Origin: Elysia crispata
Lineage: Eukaryota; Mollusca; Gastropoda; Plakobranchidae
Direction of reading: 5' to 3'
NCBI GenBank assembly: GCA_033675545.1
Contig: JAWDGP010004560.1
Location: 397,501-461,500, forward strand
DNA length: 64,000 nt
Numbering within the stretch: position 1 is the stretch's first letter; each line of letters starts with the position of its first letter. The position numbers were made by a program, and so were the translations under genes. This document shows positions 10,661 through 27,514 of this stretch, piece by piece. The notes beneath the pieces are model-generated. The model was not told the DNA's origin, ran no database searches, and saw nothing but the letters and a program-made list of their open reading frames with translations.

Positions 10661-12902
10661 AGATGAGTGCGACAGATGCAAAAGGAAAAAAAATATACCT
10701 ACTTGTCGATCCTCATAGTTTAGAACTCTTTTTTTTAAAACTTTTAAACAATGTTCTATGGGTGCAGCGATTTAAAAAAAAATTGGATTTTAAAAATTGA
10801 TAGCACCCACTAGAGCCTTAATACATCAGAAAAAAATGTAATGATGATAGTAAAAAGGAAATACTTAGGCAGCGTTTTCTTAAACCTAGAGAGTACAGAA
10901 AAGACGGGACACATAACTATCGATTTATTTTTCAAGTTTGAGAACAAAATAATTTGAACTGCAACCGTTTTAAACCATTTTAAAGTTCTCGAGAGAGAAA
11001 TTTTATATGTATTGTTTTCACTTACATATATTAGCATCTCGTAGAAGAATGTTTTTTTTTTCCAGAAAGAGGTACTGAACAGCCAATAGTCTAAATTTCG
11101 AATAGGCCTAACATGCTGACTAACATACTAAACTGCCCCCGAAACCTTTGCAATGCAGATTATAACATTGAGCACTTTTAGCTTTGTTGGTTTGAAGAGA
11201 AAATTAACATTGATGCCAAAAACGTTACACAAAAGAAAAGAAACAAGAAACACCAGCATTAACAACTAAAACAATCTCACGTAACAAATTATAACTTTTA
11301 AAAACATGTAATAACGAACTTCAGCGGTCCACATTTGGCGAGATAGGCGAGTCTTTTCTTCTTTCTAGGATAGCCTGTGACGAAAGGGGAAACATCATTC
11401 ATGAAAACAATGAATCCAAAGTACGGAGAAAATAACATAAAGTTTCTATTTACAGTACTCTCCCGAGATAGCAATTCAGTGCACAATATTGTACCCAGAA
11501 AAGAGCTGGAATAAATTACATGGATAGATCGGTCGAAAAGTTTAAGTTAATATAATTCTAAGCGAAATGACACATGGAAAGATACTGGTTTTAGATAATT
11601 TAGGTAAAACTAAAAAGATACACAGAGGGAAAAAATGAAAAAAAAATAGAGGGGGAGAGGAGGACAGAATGGTGGACGAAGGTGAGAGCGTATGAATGAA
11701 GGAAAAAGAAAGAAAGAGAGGCTGTCCTGGCGCTAGAGATCAAGAGAGTCGAAGAAACAGAATGTTTGATATTTATCACAGAAAGGTAAAAAGTGCATAG
11801 TAAACTATAAATTTGACAGAAAACATTAATCTAACAAAGAGAAGAGTCCAAGGATTGCTCATAATCAAGGACGAACTCGATCAGATCTAGACTAACGTAC
11901 CGCAAAAGACTAAATTAGCATCATCAGTAATAGCAAAGACAATGGTGGTCGAATGTAAAGAGGGCTGGGAGAGGGGTGTAAAGAGATGGGAACGATGACC
12001 ATTAATGAGTTTTTAAAAACACAACGAAGATTTGAGCAGGCTACTTTGCATAGCTAACGCTTTGATACCACGCTTAACCTTAGAATGCCATTTGGAATTC
12101 TGCACGGTAATGTATAAACTTGATGACCAATTGAATAAATTATATTTATAATCTGATCCTCAAATTAAGCAAGCCTCTTGCACTATGGAAAAGAATGCAA
12201 ACCCTCTCGAGCCTAAGGCTGCGGCAGATATACCGCAAAGAAAGCCCTGAGCTTTTAGAAAGCATTATTGTCAGAAAGACAAAGGCTATTAGATAACCTA
12301 GAGAACATGCCAAGATTATCGTATGACCAGCGAAAGAATATACACATTGATTTATCACAGAAAAAGACACTGACAGAGTATTCTAAGAGGAAGACACCAG
12401 TCTGTGATATGGAAGATCAACCAAAGCAATGGAAAATCCAAAGAGCATCTGAGCAGTAATGACAACAGTGTAGCTAGCTAGATCCAGCAGATCTTAAGAG
12501 CTGTAGAAGGATTCTCATTCAATGGTAGATATTTTGTTACTATTACCTTAGCTTTTATATTTCAATCGTTCCAATCGTTAGAAAGTGACTGATAGTATGA
12601 AGTGAAACAAGGAAACACCCACACACGAAAAGTGACGTAAGAAATTAAAAAAAAAAAACTTGACTGACGAGCTAAAGGAAGTTGGCACTTGAGTAGAACG
12701 TCAGAAAGGATTCTGAAATTACGGTCGAAAAGCTCCCAAGAAGAGCATTAAGACATCGAAACTACCACATCGTAGCCTTGAATAATTCACCATGGTCTTT
12801 CAACATCTAAGTGGTTTGTTCAAAACGAAAAACAAAAAAATACAAAACATTTATGAGACGATTGGGTCTAGTAATAAAGCATCTCGGATTAATGACGAAA
12901 TC
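10661..12902. other. AT-rich, no gene recognised
   Basis: A 63-codon plus-strand frame at 12268-12459 is rich in K, E and Q and could be a decayed transposon piece, but nothing identifies it. No paired splice sites with a convincing frame. Confidence 0.35.
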
Positions 12903-12913
12903 TATTTTTTTTT

Positions 12914-12944
<31 letters not shown>

Positions 12945-12952
12945 GGTTGCTT
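12903..12952. repeat. T27/G10 homopolymer junction
   Basis: A run of about 27 T is followed directly by about 10 G and AGGGG. Such tracts are prone to sequencing and assembly length errors. Confidence 0.9.
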
Positions 12953-14575
<1,623 letters not shown>

Positions 14576-14683
14576 GACTATTCGTTATACAGAAATAACA
14601 ACAACATCTAGAACAACATAACAGTAATAAAGTAATATAGCGATAATGACAACAATAAAAACAACAAAATGATAATGATAATG

Positions 14684-14701
14684 ATTATAATAATAATAAT
14701 A

Positions 14702-14752
<51 letters not shown>

Positions 14753-14817
14753 TAATAATAATAATAATAATATTAATAATAATATTTATAATAATAGTAA
14801 TAATAATAGTAATAATA

Positions 14818-14911
<94 letters not shown>

Positions 14912-14918
14912 TAATAAT
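14684..14918. repeat. (AAT)n array
   Basis: About 230 bp of AAT with scattered AGT and ATT variants, 110 bp to the right of the ACT array. Confidence 0.96.
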
Positions 14919-15905
14919 AGAATACAATAATAATTATCCTAATGACGCTGATACGTATTTTTGTGATGTGTTCAATTACTTCACTTTATCATATATTTCT
15001 TACACGTTTATATATCTTCTGTTGCAACAACCGGATTATTATAAATATAAGGGTAAGTTACAGATTGATCAAAATCGCATTATTTCGTATCTTTAACGTA
15101 AGCATAATAAAAATTAATATCATTGTATGGAATATTTTCTTCGATAAATGAAAAAAAGCATGCTTACAAATACTGTCATCGCCTGAAAATAAAATTACAG
15201 AATAGAATGAAATACAATTTTACTTTATTTAAATATGATCAGTGATATCAATTTAACGTGGCATAATTAACTTTACAAAGATTGAGTCTCATAGAGAGAG
15301 AAAAAGATCTTTTAGAATTTAACTTCTGTGAAAGCGTTAGACTTGAAAATTTTGTAATAAAAATATTAAGACCAGTGATAAGGTGGTTTTGGAACTGTTT
15401 GCGCAGAGGCTTAATATATATATATATATTAGCTAAACAAGAAAAATTGGCAAAAATTAGGCACAAAATAAAATAGAACAAAACAAAAGAAGAAGAAGAA
15501 AAAAAAAAAACTTAAATGCCTCCTAAAAAAATCTAAGTTTTTTTTTTCCTCTGTTGTTCTATATTTTAGCCTGTTTAATTACTAATAGTATTCGAACAGC
15601 TTAAAACATATAACGTGGGAAAAAAATGAATTGGACTTCTTTAAAATACTCACAATCACGACTCTTGTGGAAAAACAATTAATTAAAAGGTGTTATTAGA
15701 CAGGCATTGATTAAATGCAAAAATAAGGGGCAATTTTAGAGCAGGACTTTAAAATAGTGTCAGCATGAGGTTAAATATTAATTTGATTCGCTTGCTGCTC
15801 GATGGCCAGGTAGCATCTAATTTATTTTTTACGTCCGTATTGGTGTAAGTTATGCTTTTAAAACATAAGTGAGAGAGCTGAAGAGAGAGAGAAAAGGAAA
15901 GATGA
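14919..15905. other. AT-rich, no gene recognised
   Basis: Short (TA)n at 15415-15430. Nothing else supported. Confidence 0.4.
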
Positions 15906-16330
<425 letters not shown>

Positions 16331-16748
16331 TATACAAAGAGACATACAAACACCACCAGACTTCGAGATATTCACCGTCTTACTTAACACAATTTTTAAT
16401 TTCTTTTTGCAAGTCTGATCAGCTACGATAAATCGAAACGGGTTTCGCATGTGAAAGTTCAGCCCGTCTAGACAGGGCGAAGGAACCCACAGCAGATGGT
16501 CAAACACGCATCTATATTTTATGTATTACTGTCTGCTGAGATCTGCGTGCTCCCACACAGCAAGACACGAGATGGTCAAACTTAACTTAAAAAAAAAATA
16601 AATAACTAAAAGAAATAGAACTATGATTTAGGAAGGACCGTTGATAAACGAATACAAGAAGGCATCCAAACCAACAACGACAGCGACTGGACATGATCCA
16701 AGTTTTCCCTGTTGATGGTCATAACAGACCAAGGATAAAAAGTGTAAT

Positions 16749-16750
<2 letters not shown>
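16331..16750. other. no gene recognised
   Basis: The phrase AGATGGTCAAAC occurs twice (about 16494 and 16570), perhaps a small local duplication. No coding signal. Confidence 0.35.
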
Positions 16751-17425
<675 letters not shown>

Positions 17426-17849
17426 CTTAAAATATGTCTATTCATCAGGCCTTTTATCATGCTGGTATTTTTAAATTATCTATGAATATGATGAATGTGA
17501 CTTTTGGTCTTATAAAAGTTACAAATTATAACAAGGAGATTTTTGTCTTACTTAAAGTTTCGCCACAAGGCTGGTGGAAGACCAAATTACGACACGCCAT
17601 ACATCACTTTCATACAAAACAATGCTAACTGAGGAAAGTTAAGGCGCATTTTGATGTGTATTAGAATGAGAAAATAAAATAATATTCGACAGAAATTATG
17701 ATATTTTGAAAGCTTATAAATCACACACATATTTTTATTTTCGTTACTTGTTTTTCTTTTTTTCTTGTCACTAGAACGATGACACATCATAAAACCTTTA
17801 TCTTATCACAAATGGGGAAAGATCGATGCATCTTCGCAGGAAAGAGTTC
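17426..17849. other. no gene recognised
   Basis: AT-rich sequence between the triplet array and a SINE-like segment. Confidence 0.4.
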
Positions 17850-18020
17850 AAGCGTCGGTGGCTGGGATGTTAGAGCGTTCGCCCTGATGTCGGTGGGGAA
17901 TCTCTTCTCAGGTTTGATCCCAACACAGTTGGTAGATAAGTCGCGGACCTCTTTTTTTTTTTTAGTTCGATCCTGCTCGAAAGGAGCTTAAGTTTGATGA
18001 GCAATGAGGCTTAAAACCAC
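17850..18020 (+). mobile_element. tRNA-derived SINE relic
   Basis: A box A-like segment (GTGGCTGGGATGTTAGAGCG, about 17858-17877) and a box B match (GGTTTGATCCC, 17911-17921) are spaced like the internal RNA polymerase III promoter of a tRNA. A T-rich stretch and a further unique tail follow. The tRNA arms do not form a clean cloverleaf, so this is a SINE head or tRNA pseudogene rather than a tRNA gene. Confidence 0.5.
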
Positions 18021-18942
18021 AGTTTTGAATGGACTGTTTAAAACAAAGAACAGAAAAAAAAAATAAACAAGACTTAGAAGCAAAAAAAACAAAAGCTAAG
18101 ATGTAAAGATAACCGTTTATCATGGATGAGGCTCGGGGTTACCCTCAACAGGGTGAGAATAGAAGTTTCATATGAGCGTTTCTTCACAACTTGAACTATA
18201 TATCGATCTCAGAACGTCTTTAAAAGCATCCAAGACAGATTACCAACAACTTGATACCATTTAGAACCCACAAGAAAAACAGCGATCATTTTAATTAAAC
18301 CATTTAAATTTCCAACTGTCATCAGACGAGTATTGATTTTTTTACACTTGAAATAAATGAAGAAAAAAAATGGGTAAAGAGTTTTTTCATAGGGCTCAAC
18401 ACCTCGAATTCTAGACCGTCTGTTTCAAAAACCTCTCAGCTATTTTTCTGACAGATCAGCGGCATCAAACCAGGAATTTTACCAGACGAAATGATTGGAA
18501 AAAAAAAAACGAAATAAGACAAAAATGACACTCTCTCCCATTCCCCCCCCCCCCTTTTCCAAAAAAAAAAAAAAAAAAAAGACAAGGAAGAAAGAATGCT
18601 TTTGAATTAATTGAAAATTGGAATTAGCATTCAACTCGTGACTATGAATATATTTAAATAAGTTTGATAAACACAGATGCGCCTTACTTTTCTCGCAATC
18701 CTTTATAAGAATTCAAAATCTCGCCTGAGAAAAACGGAATTAGCATGCTACTAGAATCACCTGCGAACTCAACAAAAGAAACCACACGAAGTTATTGAGT
18801 TTCTCACGAAATTAATATTGTATGTAGGACTATCCACAATTTGACGTGTGCAATTATACGACTTTAAAAAAAAAAATCAATCATATTTCTTGCAAGAAAA
18901 TAATATTGGATAAAGTTATCAAAGTGATGCATTGAAACTTAC
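18021..18942. other. presumed intron sequence, nothing recognised
   Basis: Contains adjacent C13 and A20 homopolymer runs at about 18542-18581. On the SUN gene model this is the start of the 11.5 kb intron. Confidence 0.45.
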
Positions 18943-19004
18943 TTTCGGCCGTGAGCGATGTCTGCAGCAATCTCCCATGGTTTATCCCGATAAATAAGAA
19001 AAAA
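18943..19004 (-). CDS. 62 bp exon, N-terminal nucleoplasmic segment (SUN gene model)
   Basis: Seen: donor CGAAA|GTAAGTTTC is perfect. The acceptor is gtgagtctttgacag with an in-frame TGA just upstream of it. The enclosed 62 bp reads FFLIYRDKPWEIAADIAHGR plus AA. The two bases left over join the G that opens the exon at 7304-7413 (lysine), giving HGRK-RSINK across the junction. Only this frame continues openly into that exon. A second start-like signal, ACCATGG, lies inside the exon in another frame, but that frame meets a stop immediately after the join. The segment is unrecognised. SUN proteins have poorly conserved N termini, so this is compatible but not diagnostic. Confidence 0.5.
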
Positions 19005-19879
19005 CTGTCAAAGACTCACAAAGACCGCATTGCTTGTCTAATGTAAATGACAATTTGAAAAAAACCCAGCTTCATATAGTATTCCAATGCAGGGGGGAAA
19101 AGCTTAAAGTGGATCTGTGGATGTGGATGAAAACAAAGATCAGAATATTATTACTCATTCTTTAATACAGCTGTAGTTTGAAAACACACTGCTGGGAGTC
19201 ACAATATCCGTCGTTTAGAAAAAAAAATTTAATCTATAGTTATAAAGTTTTATCCAAAAAAACAAACAAAATACGTTGGATATTAAGAACACAATTATCT
19301 AGAGATCGTTATAAAGAAGATAATATTTGAATAATTATGAAAGTATAAAACAAAAAGAAAAAAAAATGAAATCATCAGATATATTTTCGTATGATATCAT
19401 ATTGACACTTTGATAACGTTCTTAAGAGAGTAAAATAGAGCGTTCCTTGCCTGACGGTTGTGTCCCCAAACTCTCTTGTCACTGACGGATATATAAAATT
19501 TTATATATATATATATATTAAGCGATTAAAGTCCCAAATTAGTTTTAAGTCTTTAAAGCATTGTGGCAGTGTCTGTGCTCCCATAGTTTTTTCCCTCTTT
19601 TAATTGGAAACGTAAGCGTAAGATCTAGTACATTATTTACTTAAATCATTTTACTCTCTTCCATTTCACTCCCCCCCCCCCCCCCCCCAAACCTCCCTTA
19701 CCACATCAACCACCCCTTTCCCTGTTTGCAAACACAACGTTAACTTCAAATCGTTGATTTGTTGATTTCGCAGATAACAGAAAAGTGCGTGAAATAAAAT
19801 AAAAACAAATCTGCCAATCTCCTTTTAGTCTGAAACGAGACGAATTTGCATAAAAAAGTGAAAAAAAAAAAAAGACAGG
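19005..19879. other. sequence upstream of the first confident SUN-model exon
   Basis: AT-rich, with short (TA)n at about 19497-19520 and C18 at 19671-19688. A possible minus-strand mini-exon near 19450-19480 would need a GC donor and is not called. Confidence 0.4.
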
Positions 19880-20110
19880 CTTGGGTAGGAGGAGGGAGGC
19901 GGAGTGCGTGCGGCCCAAGGAAACCGCTTACACCGATTTTTTTGTGCCGATTTGTTTGCCATCGCCTCAGCAACGTCTTGCTGAATTATTTTTGTGTTAA
20001 TCTGTACTTAGTTTGGGGGAGAAGGCCCTCGAGGTAAGCTAGCCAACTGAATTCAGGACCCGAACGCTGGAAGAGGCAGATCCCTGACTGGGCATTCGCA
20101 GCATAATTAA
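19880..20110. other. GC-rich segment with conflicting splice signals on both strands
   Basis: Markedly GC- and CpG-richer than its surroundings. Plus strand: acceptor tttgccatcgcctcag (to 19968) and donor CTCGAG|GTAAGC (20033) enclose a frame open for about 20 codons. Minus strand: an ATG in good context (gaggcgATGGCA) leads to donor CGGT|GTAAGC at about 19925. A second minus segment (RSGPEFSWLAY...) follows acceptor ctgcctcttccag. It could hold the 5' exon or promoter of the SUN gene or part of a plus-strand gene. The sequence alone does not decide. Confidence 0.35.
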
Positions 20111-20854
20111 TGTGACTCTCGATCGGAAAAAGATTCCACGGATTATTTTTCTCGAGGCTTGTATCAATAGATTTACCGCAAAAAATAATGTCGTCTTATT
20201 TTTCTTCCCTTCTGGAATTTTCTTTTTCTTTCTTTCTTTCTCTCTCCTTTATCTTGCCCATTCTAAACTGAGAAGCAGGAAAGACCCTCCAGAAAATATT
20301 AACTGTAACGTTTGTCTTATGACTCTGAGGAGAAGACTTTGCAAAGGTATTAATGTATAATTTTATTTCGAAAGAATATTAGAAATAATTGGAATGGTAT
20401 CGAGAGTGTATAGTTGTACTTTCAACTCAGGGACACAGAATCTGGTGTTTGTTTGGTGCTAGTAAGCTCCCTTTTCACCGCACAAACATCGGCTCACCCA
20501 CCCACGCACGGGTGCAGACCTAGGCCGAAAATGGAACGTTCTAGCAAAATTAATATGAACAAAGTACATTATGTTGGAGATGAGCTACATAAAGGAGGGG
20601 AAAAGGAAAACCAAAAAAGGTTTATGAACAGTTTCAGAAAATTGAAAAAAGTCTATAATATATTTATGCTGAATCAAGTCTATTTCCGGTTTTAAAGATG
20701 AGAATTTCACGCAGATTAATTAAAAACGACAGCTACATCTTTTCTGTTTTGTTTAAAATACAAGCAGAGAATCATTAGATCTACGATATATTGATCTAGT
20801 GAAGGTAAACAAAAGTTCTTGTTACTTTAATCTTCAGCGTAAAAATGACGATAA

Positions 20855-20890
<36 letters not shown>

Positions 20891-21644
20891 AAAAGAAAAA
20901 CAACCAAAAAAATAAACAAACAATTAAAAAAAAAGAAACAAACAAATCTAATAATGGAATATTTATTAATTACGATTTAAGGCGGATATGATTTCAAAAT
21001 TTCAATTTGTCGTTTGAAATCATGGTAAAGCCAGCTAAGCAGTGCTTGATATGCCTACACAATCTTTACTTCGTAGTAAAAAACAAGGATTGCTGTGAGC
21101 TTGAGGCTTTTTTTTTTTTTTTGCCTATTTACGAATTTTTTTTGCCATACATCTTAATCTTGCCCAGGATTTATGGCTGAGAAGCAGCTGAATGAGCCAC
21201 TTGTGTGAATTCTTTGAACCCAAAGCTTCGATTTTTAATTGGGACGGTTTCTCGAATCATTTTTAAATTAAAAACTTTTACTGTTCTTATTTTATGATCA
21301 GGGCTACATGGTTGTCTTAATATGGGTCGGGAAAAGGAGTGGAAGGGAGAGTGGGAGAAAGCCATTTCCAGAAGTCTAAAAAATAAGATGCACTTAGACC
21401 AAAAAAAAAAAACGATTTCACAAATACCTTTGCTGCCAAATTAAAAATCTTGAGTAATATCAAGCAATGAAAAATATTTAGAATACGTTTGTAATACTGT
21501 TCAGTATGTCTATGATGTATTTTAAATCTATTTTCTTGCAGTATAAATTGGAGATTTGGCATTATACATTGTTAAATAGAAAAGGAGTACAAGCTTGCTA
21601 ACAAATAAATTTTAAAAAAAGGGAATAGGATGATGAAGTTGACA
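20111..21644. other. no gene recognised
   Basis: Includes a GC-richer patch at 20440-20535 and a 28 bp A run at about 20859-20888. Confidence 0.4.
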
Positions 21645-22890
<1,246 letters not shown>

Positions 22891-22904
22891 TGTTATAAAC
22901 TAAT

Positions 22905-22934
22905 TAATAATAATAATAATAATAATAATAAGAA

Positions 22935-22965
<31 letters not shown>

Positions 22966-23310
22966 AAGAAGAAGAAGAAGAAGAAGAAGAAGAAGAAGAA
23001 GAAGAAGAAGAAGAAGAAGAAGAAGAAGAAGAAGAAGAAGAAGAAGAAGAAGAAGAAGAAGAAGAAGAAGAAGAAGAAGAAGAAGAAGAAGAAGAAGAAG
23101 AAGAAGAAGAACAGAAGAAGAGGACAAACGAGATAAATAAGGAAAGACTGAATGAGACAAAAAAGTAGAAGGAAGAAAAGAAGAAAGAGAAGGAGAGGAA
23201 GAGTGTGAAAGCTAAGGAGGAGGCCATTGAGAAGTATGAGGAGAGGGAGAAAGGAATGGGGAACAAGAGAAGTGGGAGAAAAAAAGAGAAAAAGGAAGGA
23301 GAAAGGAGAA
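22905..23310. repeat. (AAT)n then (AAG)n array with purine-rich tail
   Basis: AAT at 22907-22932, about 60 AAG units at 22938-23110, then an imperfect GA/GGA-rich stretch to about 23310. Long all-purine tracts like this can form triplex DNA. Confidence 0.96.
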
Positions 23311-23627
23311 GGCAGACAGTTGTCTTTACAAAAATAATGATGGCAATGGCAGTAAACGTGGCACTGGAGTCCTGAAGATCAAGCTATGTGAGAGCGCAAG
23401 ATGCGTGTCAGCATGGCTTCATTATAATAATAATTTTATGATTGCCTCGCTAAGACCTGTGACGTCCTTTCTTACTATTTTTTTCTTACTTGCCTTGTTT
23501 GCTAGTTCTTTCCCTGGATGCAGATCTAGATTTAATATCCATGATCCATTTCTTACTTTTTTGCTTTTCCCCCCCTTACTTCTGTCTAAATCTCAATCTT
23601 GGATTTGTTTATGAACAAACGTAAAGA

Positions 23628-23632
<5 letters not shown>
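23311..23632. other. no gene recognised
   Basis: Mixed sequence. A minus-strand donor-like GTAAGAA near 23490 has no matching frame. Confidence 0.35.

Positions 23633-23712
<80 letters not shown>
23633..23712. repeat. (AT)n followed by T30
   Basis: About 24 AT units and then an uninterrupted T run. Confidence 0.97.
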
Positions 23713-24755
23713 CTTTTGGGCATGGGTTTCGATCTATCACAAAATTGCTACGCATTTATTAATGCTGGTTTTAGATCTTGATAAAGATAAACGAGAATCT
23801 TAACCCATAATCTACATAAAATTCATAGGAAAACTATGATGTTAATGTGTAAAAACCCCAAGAAAAAACAATACAGACAATTTTGCCACAGAATGACAGA
23901 AAACATTCTCAGTTCCAGAAAAGAATATATTCATGATCAAATCATACTTAGAACCACAATAAAGATTTTATTTTTTTTTATTTGATGAGGAATTCAGATC
24001 CGTTTTATATGCCTCTTATATTTTTACATTGATTGGACCTTGTGAAAGATAAACGTCATGAGTCGGCAATGGACTCGTTTGGAACAAACCTATTTCTCTA
24101 AACAGCGAAATAATGGGAGAACAATGAAACTGAAATTATTGAGATGTAGCGTTTGGGAAGGCAAAACAAAGAAAAAGGGCGAGCTGTAATAAAATTCGCA
24201 TTATCATTTTCAGAACGAACTTAAAAAAAATTGCTTTGGAATCTTATTATTTCTTCAGTGTCCACATGGAAAGAATGCATGACTGTCCCCTAAAGTGCTG
24301 TTAAAGAAAATCGACCGATCGCCATTAAAAAAAAAAGTACTAAAAACAAATATTCACAATAAAATATCCATGTGTAGCTAGTCAAGTAATTAGATCTACA
24401 CAATAATATCCTGATTTCTTTAAGTTGTTCACTTTCACAGTTGCCTCATGTCCAAGCACCATGCAACCGTCGGGTCATCTTCGCTATACTCTGACAAAGA
24501 TAAAGGACGATTCTAAACCAACAACACTCTAGCTCGGCAACTCAAAGGATTAGACTTAAGACAAATCTTCACTCTTTTTTTTTTTTATCTTTTCGTTTCT
24601 TCTTTTGTCCCACATTTTAATTTCACTGACGCTTGGTTCACCTAATACCTTGAGACAGCTGCCGCTGTCTGGTTTCATCAACAGCTGAAAATCGGAAATG
24701 ATTTCTTGTATTATTTCCTGCCTCCTGTGGTGCCATGACATTTACAGAATCAGTC
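23713..24755. other. AT-rich, no gene recognised
   Basis: Nothing supported. Confidence 0.4.
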
Positions 24756-24757
24756 AT

Positions 24758-24809
<52 letters not shown>

Positions 24810-24820
24810 GTGTGTGCGTG
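24756..24820. repeat. (AT)n with short (TG)n
   Basis: Pure AT at 24761-24804, followed by TGTGTGTGCGTG. Confidence 0.95.
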
Positions 24821-24999
24821 ATTTTTAATACAAAGAACACAGAAAGAAAAAAAAAACATAAAATAATCTCTCTTTGACCAGCTAAAACAAGGAATTTCTT
24901 TGTCACCTGAATGCTCTTAACGTACAACTTGTATTATTTATTCGGCATTTTGTTATAAGTCAATTTTAAAGAACTGAACTTGCGACTTAAACCTGTTTC

Positions 25000-25165
25000 A
25001 GTAGTTTTAGACTTTGTCTCGAACCTATCACATCGAGCTATCTGCTATCTCCAAGCAGAGCACGGCTGTTAAAGTGAGACCCCATGAGAGATCCTACACC
25101 GGTGAGGTTTTCGAACCCGCGACTAAAACGATCTTTCGGATCTCATGTTTAACGCTTTTCCCCCA
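25000..25165 (-). mobile_element. possible tRNA-derived SINE relic
   Basis: On the minus strand, GCGGGTTCGAAAACC (25105-25120) is a good box B. A GCGTTAAAC-type box A candidate lies about 35 bp upstream, and a second GGTTCGAGAC sits further along. Fragmentary, with no clear ends. Confidence 0.4.
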
Positions 25166-25671
25166 AAAATCGACTTTCCTGCTTTGATTTAAAAATACGA
25201 TGTTTTTGATCAAGATAACAAAACTTTTCTTCCATACTGATCTTAGCAAAGAGACGCGAGAGGGAGTACTGCAATCCCATGGCGAGAAAATAGAAAGAAA
25301 AAGAAAAAGGAAAAGAAGAAGACATTATTAAGGACAACACTGGAAAAGAGGTTGAAGCAAAACAAGTGCATTATTATCCTGTTGTTTATGATGATACTAA
25401 GATATTAAAAAAAAAATTATCGGAAAATTTTACTCAATGAAACAGAACCTCGACCGCATCACAATATGTCGCTAGGATATTAGAAATGAAAATTAATGAA
25501 CGCGATAGTGCATTATTGTGATGACTCCTTGTGAGAAAATACTCTGTGTGTGTATAGCGGGGGCAGTTCTCTACGTTATTGTGCATCGTTCAATTTTTTT
25601 AAAAATCTTTTTTTTTTTATTAGAAATATTCACTCACTTTATACTGTCAGAACTGCTGTCTACCTAATTTT
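25166..25671. other. no gene recognised
   Basis: AT-rich. Nothing supported. Confidence 0.4.
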
Positions 25672-25945
25672 CTTGATGGTGATAAAAGGCAGCTAGTAAC
25701 ACACCAACAGAGAACTGAATTGTCGTAAAATCCAAGTTTTTACTTATTTTTCTTTCAAAACCTTAATGGTGTTAAAAGGCAGCTAGTAACACACCAACAG
25801 AGAACTGAACTGTCGTAAAATCCAAGTTTTTACTTATTTTTCTTTCAAAACCTTAATGGTGTTAAAAGGCAGCTAGTAACACACCAACAGAGAACTGAAA
25901 TGTCGTAAAATCCAAGTTTTTATTTATTTTTCTTTCCAACCCTTG
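25672..25945. repeat. 90 bp tandem repeat, 3 copies
   Basis: Units centred on AAAAGGCAGCTAGTAACACA (25684, 25774, 25864), each followed by CCAACAGAGAACTGAA and TGTCGTAAAATCCAAG. The copies are almost identical, implying recent amplification. Confidence 0.97.
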
Positions 25946-26400
25946 GTAGGGTAGCTTTGTCTGTTTGCGCAATTTCAAAAGCTTGATGAGAAAGTATTAT
26001 TAATGTACACAAGGACGTGTCTGGCTTACGACAGACCGGGATAGAAGTTAAACATATCGCGGCGTTTCGCAAAATTGATGCATTACCGATTTTATGCAAT
26101 CATTGTAACAAATTGGATGCCGCTGCAGTTTACGATGCAGTTACAAAATTAAAAAAACAAAGCAAAACAAAACAAAACCAAAATAAAACGCATTCATAAT
26201 CAGTCTCACAAGGTATCCAAACGCTGCAGTAATATTTCATCGGACAAACAGAATGGGCTGCCTGTTTCGTGGTAGTACCTGCGGAGTTTTCCACTTGACG
26301 ATGATGAAGTTGAAGCGAAGTGAGGAGAACTACTCCAGAAATCTTGAGGAGATCAAACTATGGAAGGCAGAGCACGTAGTCTAGCATTACTGCAAAAAAA
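25946..26400 (+). other. two short unrecognised open frames
   Basis: A 60-codon frame (26017-26199) and a 43-codon frame (26253-26384, MGCLFRGSTCGVFHLTMMKL...) lie in tandem in a less AT-rich stretch. Neither has recognisable domains or clear splice sites. They could be decayed coding DNA or chance. Confidence 0.2.
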
Positions 26401-26904
26401 ATATATTGGCGATGAAGACTTCGTTGAAAGACTCGAAGCTTGCTGTTTAAGAGTATTGACTTCAAGCCTTCAAGTTCTTAAAGCAAGGGGCTTTCATATC
26501 AAGTAGCATAACACTTGAGATAATAAAGGTCCTATTTTGTAGAACTTTTGTCGCTTGGAAATTGCTGCTTCTCACTTCTCGCTCTTAGACATTCCGGTCA
26601 ATATTTCCTGGTTTCTAAAATCTAGAGAATGTTGATACAATCTAAAAAGAACAGTTTAGCAAAATAACAGATCAAAACAAGGTGCTTTTCACTCAATCGA
26701 TTAATATTTTGAATTCGATTATATTTTAAATTTTATATCTTAAAATTACAGAAAGACCTATGTTTGTAAAATTTTCGCAGACATATTAGGATTAATACTA
26801 GAAATACCGAAGATAATTTTTGAAAGCTAATTTGCTGTTTTCTTTATTATCAAATAAGCCTGTGAATTCGTAACTTGTGCTCTTTACTGTTATTCGCTTG
26901 GGTG

Positions 26905-26949
<45 letters not shown>

Positions 26950-27450
26950 CGTTATATGAGGTTTTAACGTAAGATATAGCGGGCAATATATCATACCAAT
27001 AATATCGAAGAGAAAGAGATAAAAAATATATTCTAGAATCATCAAATAAAGCGTAATATTGCATGCCCCAACAGGTTTCTAAAGTAGGCACCAGTAGAGT
27101 TTGTGTAAGAGTACCTCCAACTTCACAGATGGCTACCCCGCTCTATATAAAAGCCACACGAAACAAGCTAGCCGTATTTTGTCTTTTTGATGGCTACATT
27201 ATTCGTGTATACAATGTTATAGGCACTCAAGCAGGGAAATTAAGTGAAGCATCATCACAAAACTGAAGAGCTTCACACAGACTCATCTACTGTCTAGTCC
27301 TAAAATGTTTCTGTCCTATTTACTCCGCGGTCGTTATTTGACCAACGTATTCTCAGCCACTGAACAGTTCGCATTAATTTTATTTTATTTTTGGAAATAC
27401 GAACGCGATATCTTACCAAAGTCCAAAATGTAGAAACTGATTTAATTATT
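26401..27450. other. no gene recognised
   Basis: Holds (AT)n at 26907-26943. A 67-codon frame at 27063-27266 overlaps a TATATAAAAG motif but has no other support. Confidence 0.4.
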
Positions 27451-27497
<47 letters not shown>

Positions 27498-27514
27498 ATG
27501 ATTGTTGTTTTTGT
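27451..27514. repeat. (TTG)n microsatellite
   Basis: About 15 TTG units, then a degenerate end. Confidence 0.95.

Noticed and set aside
12268..12459. 63-codon charged frame
   Set aside because: No start context, promoter, splice sites or recognisable domain; other frames around it are full of stops.
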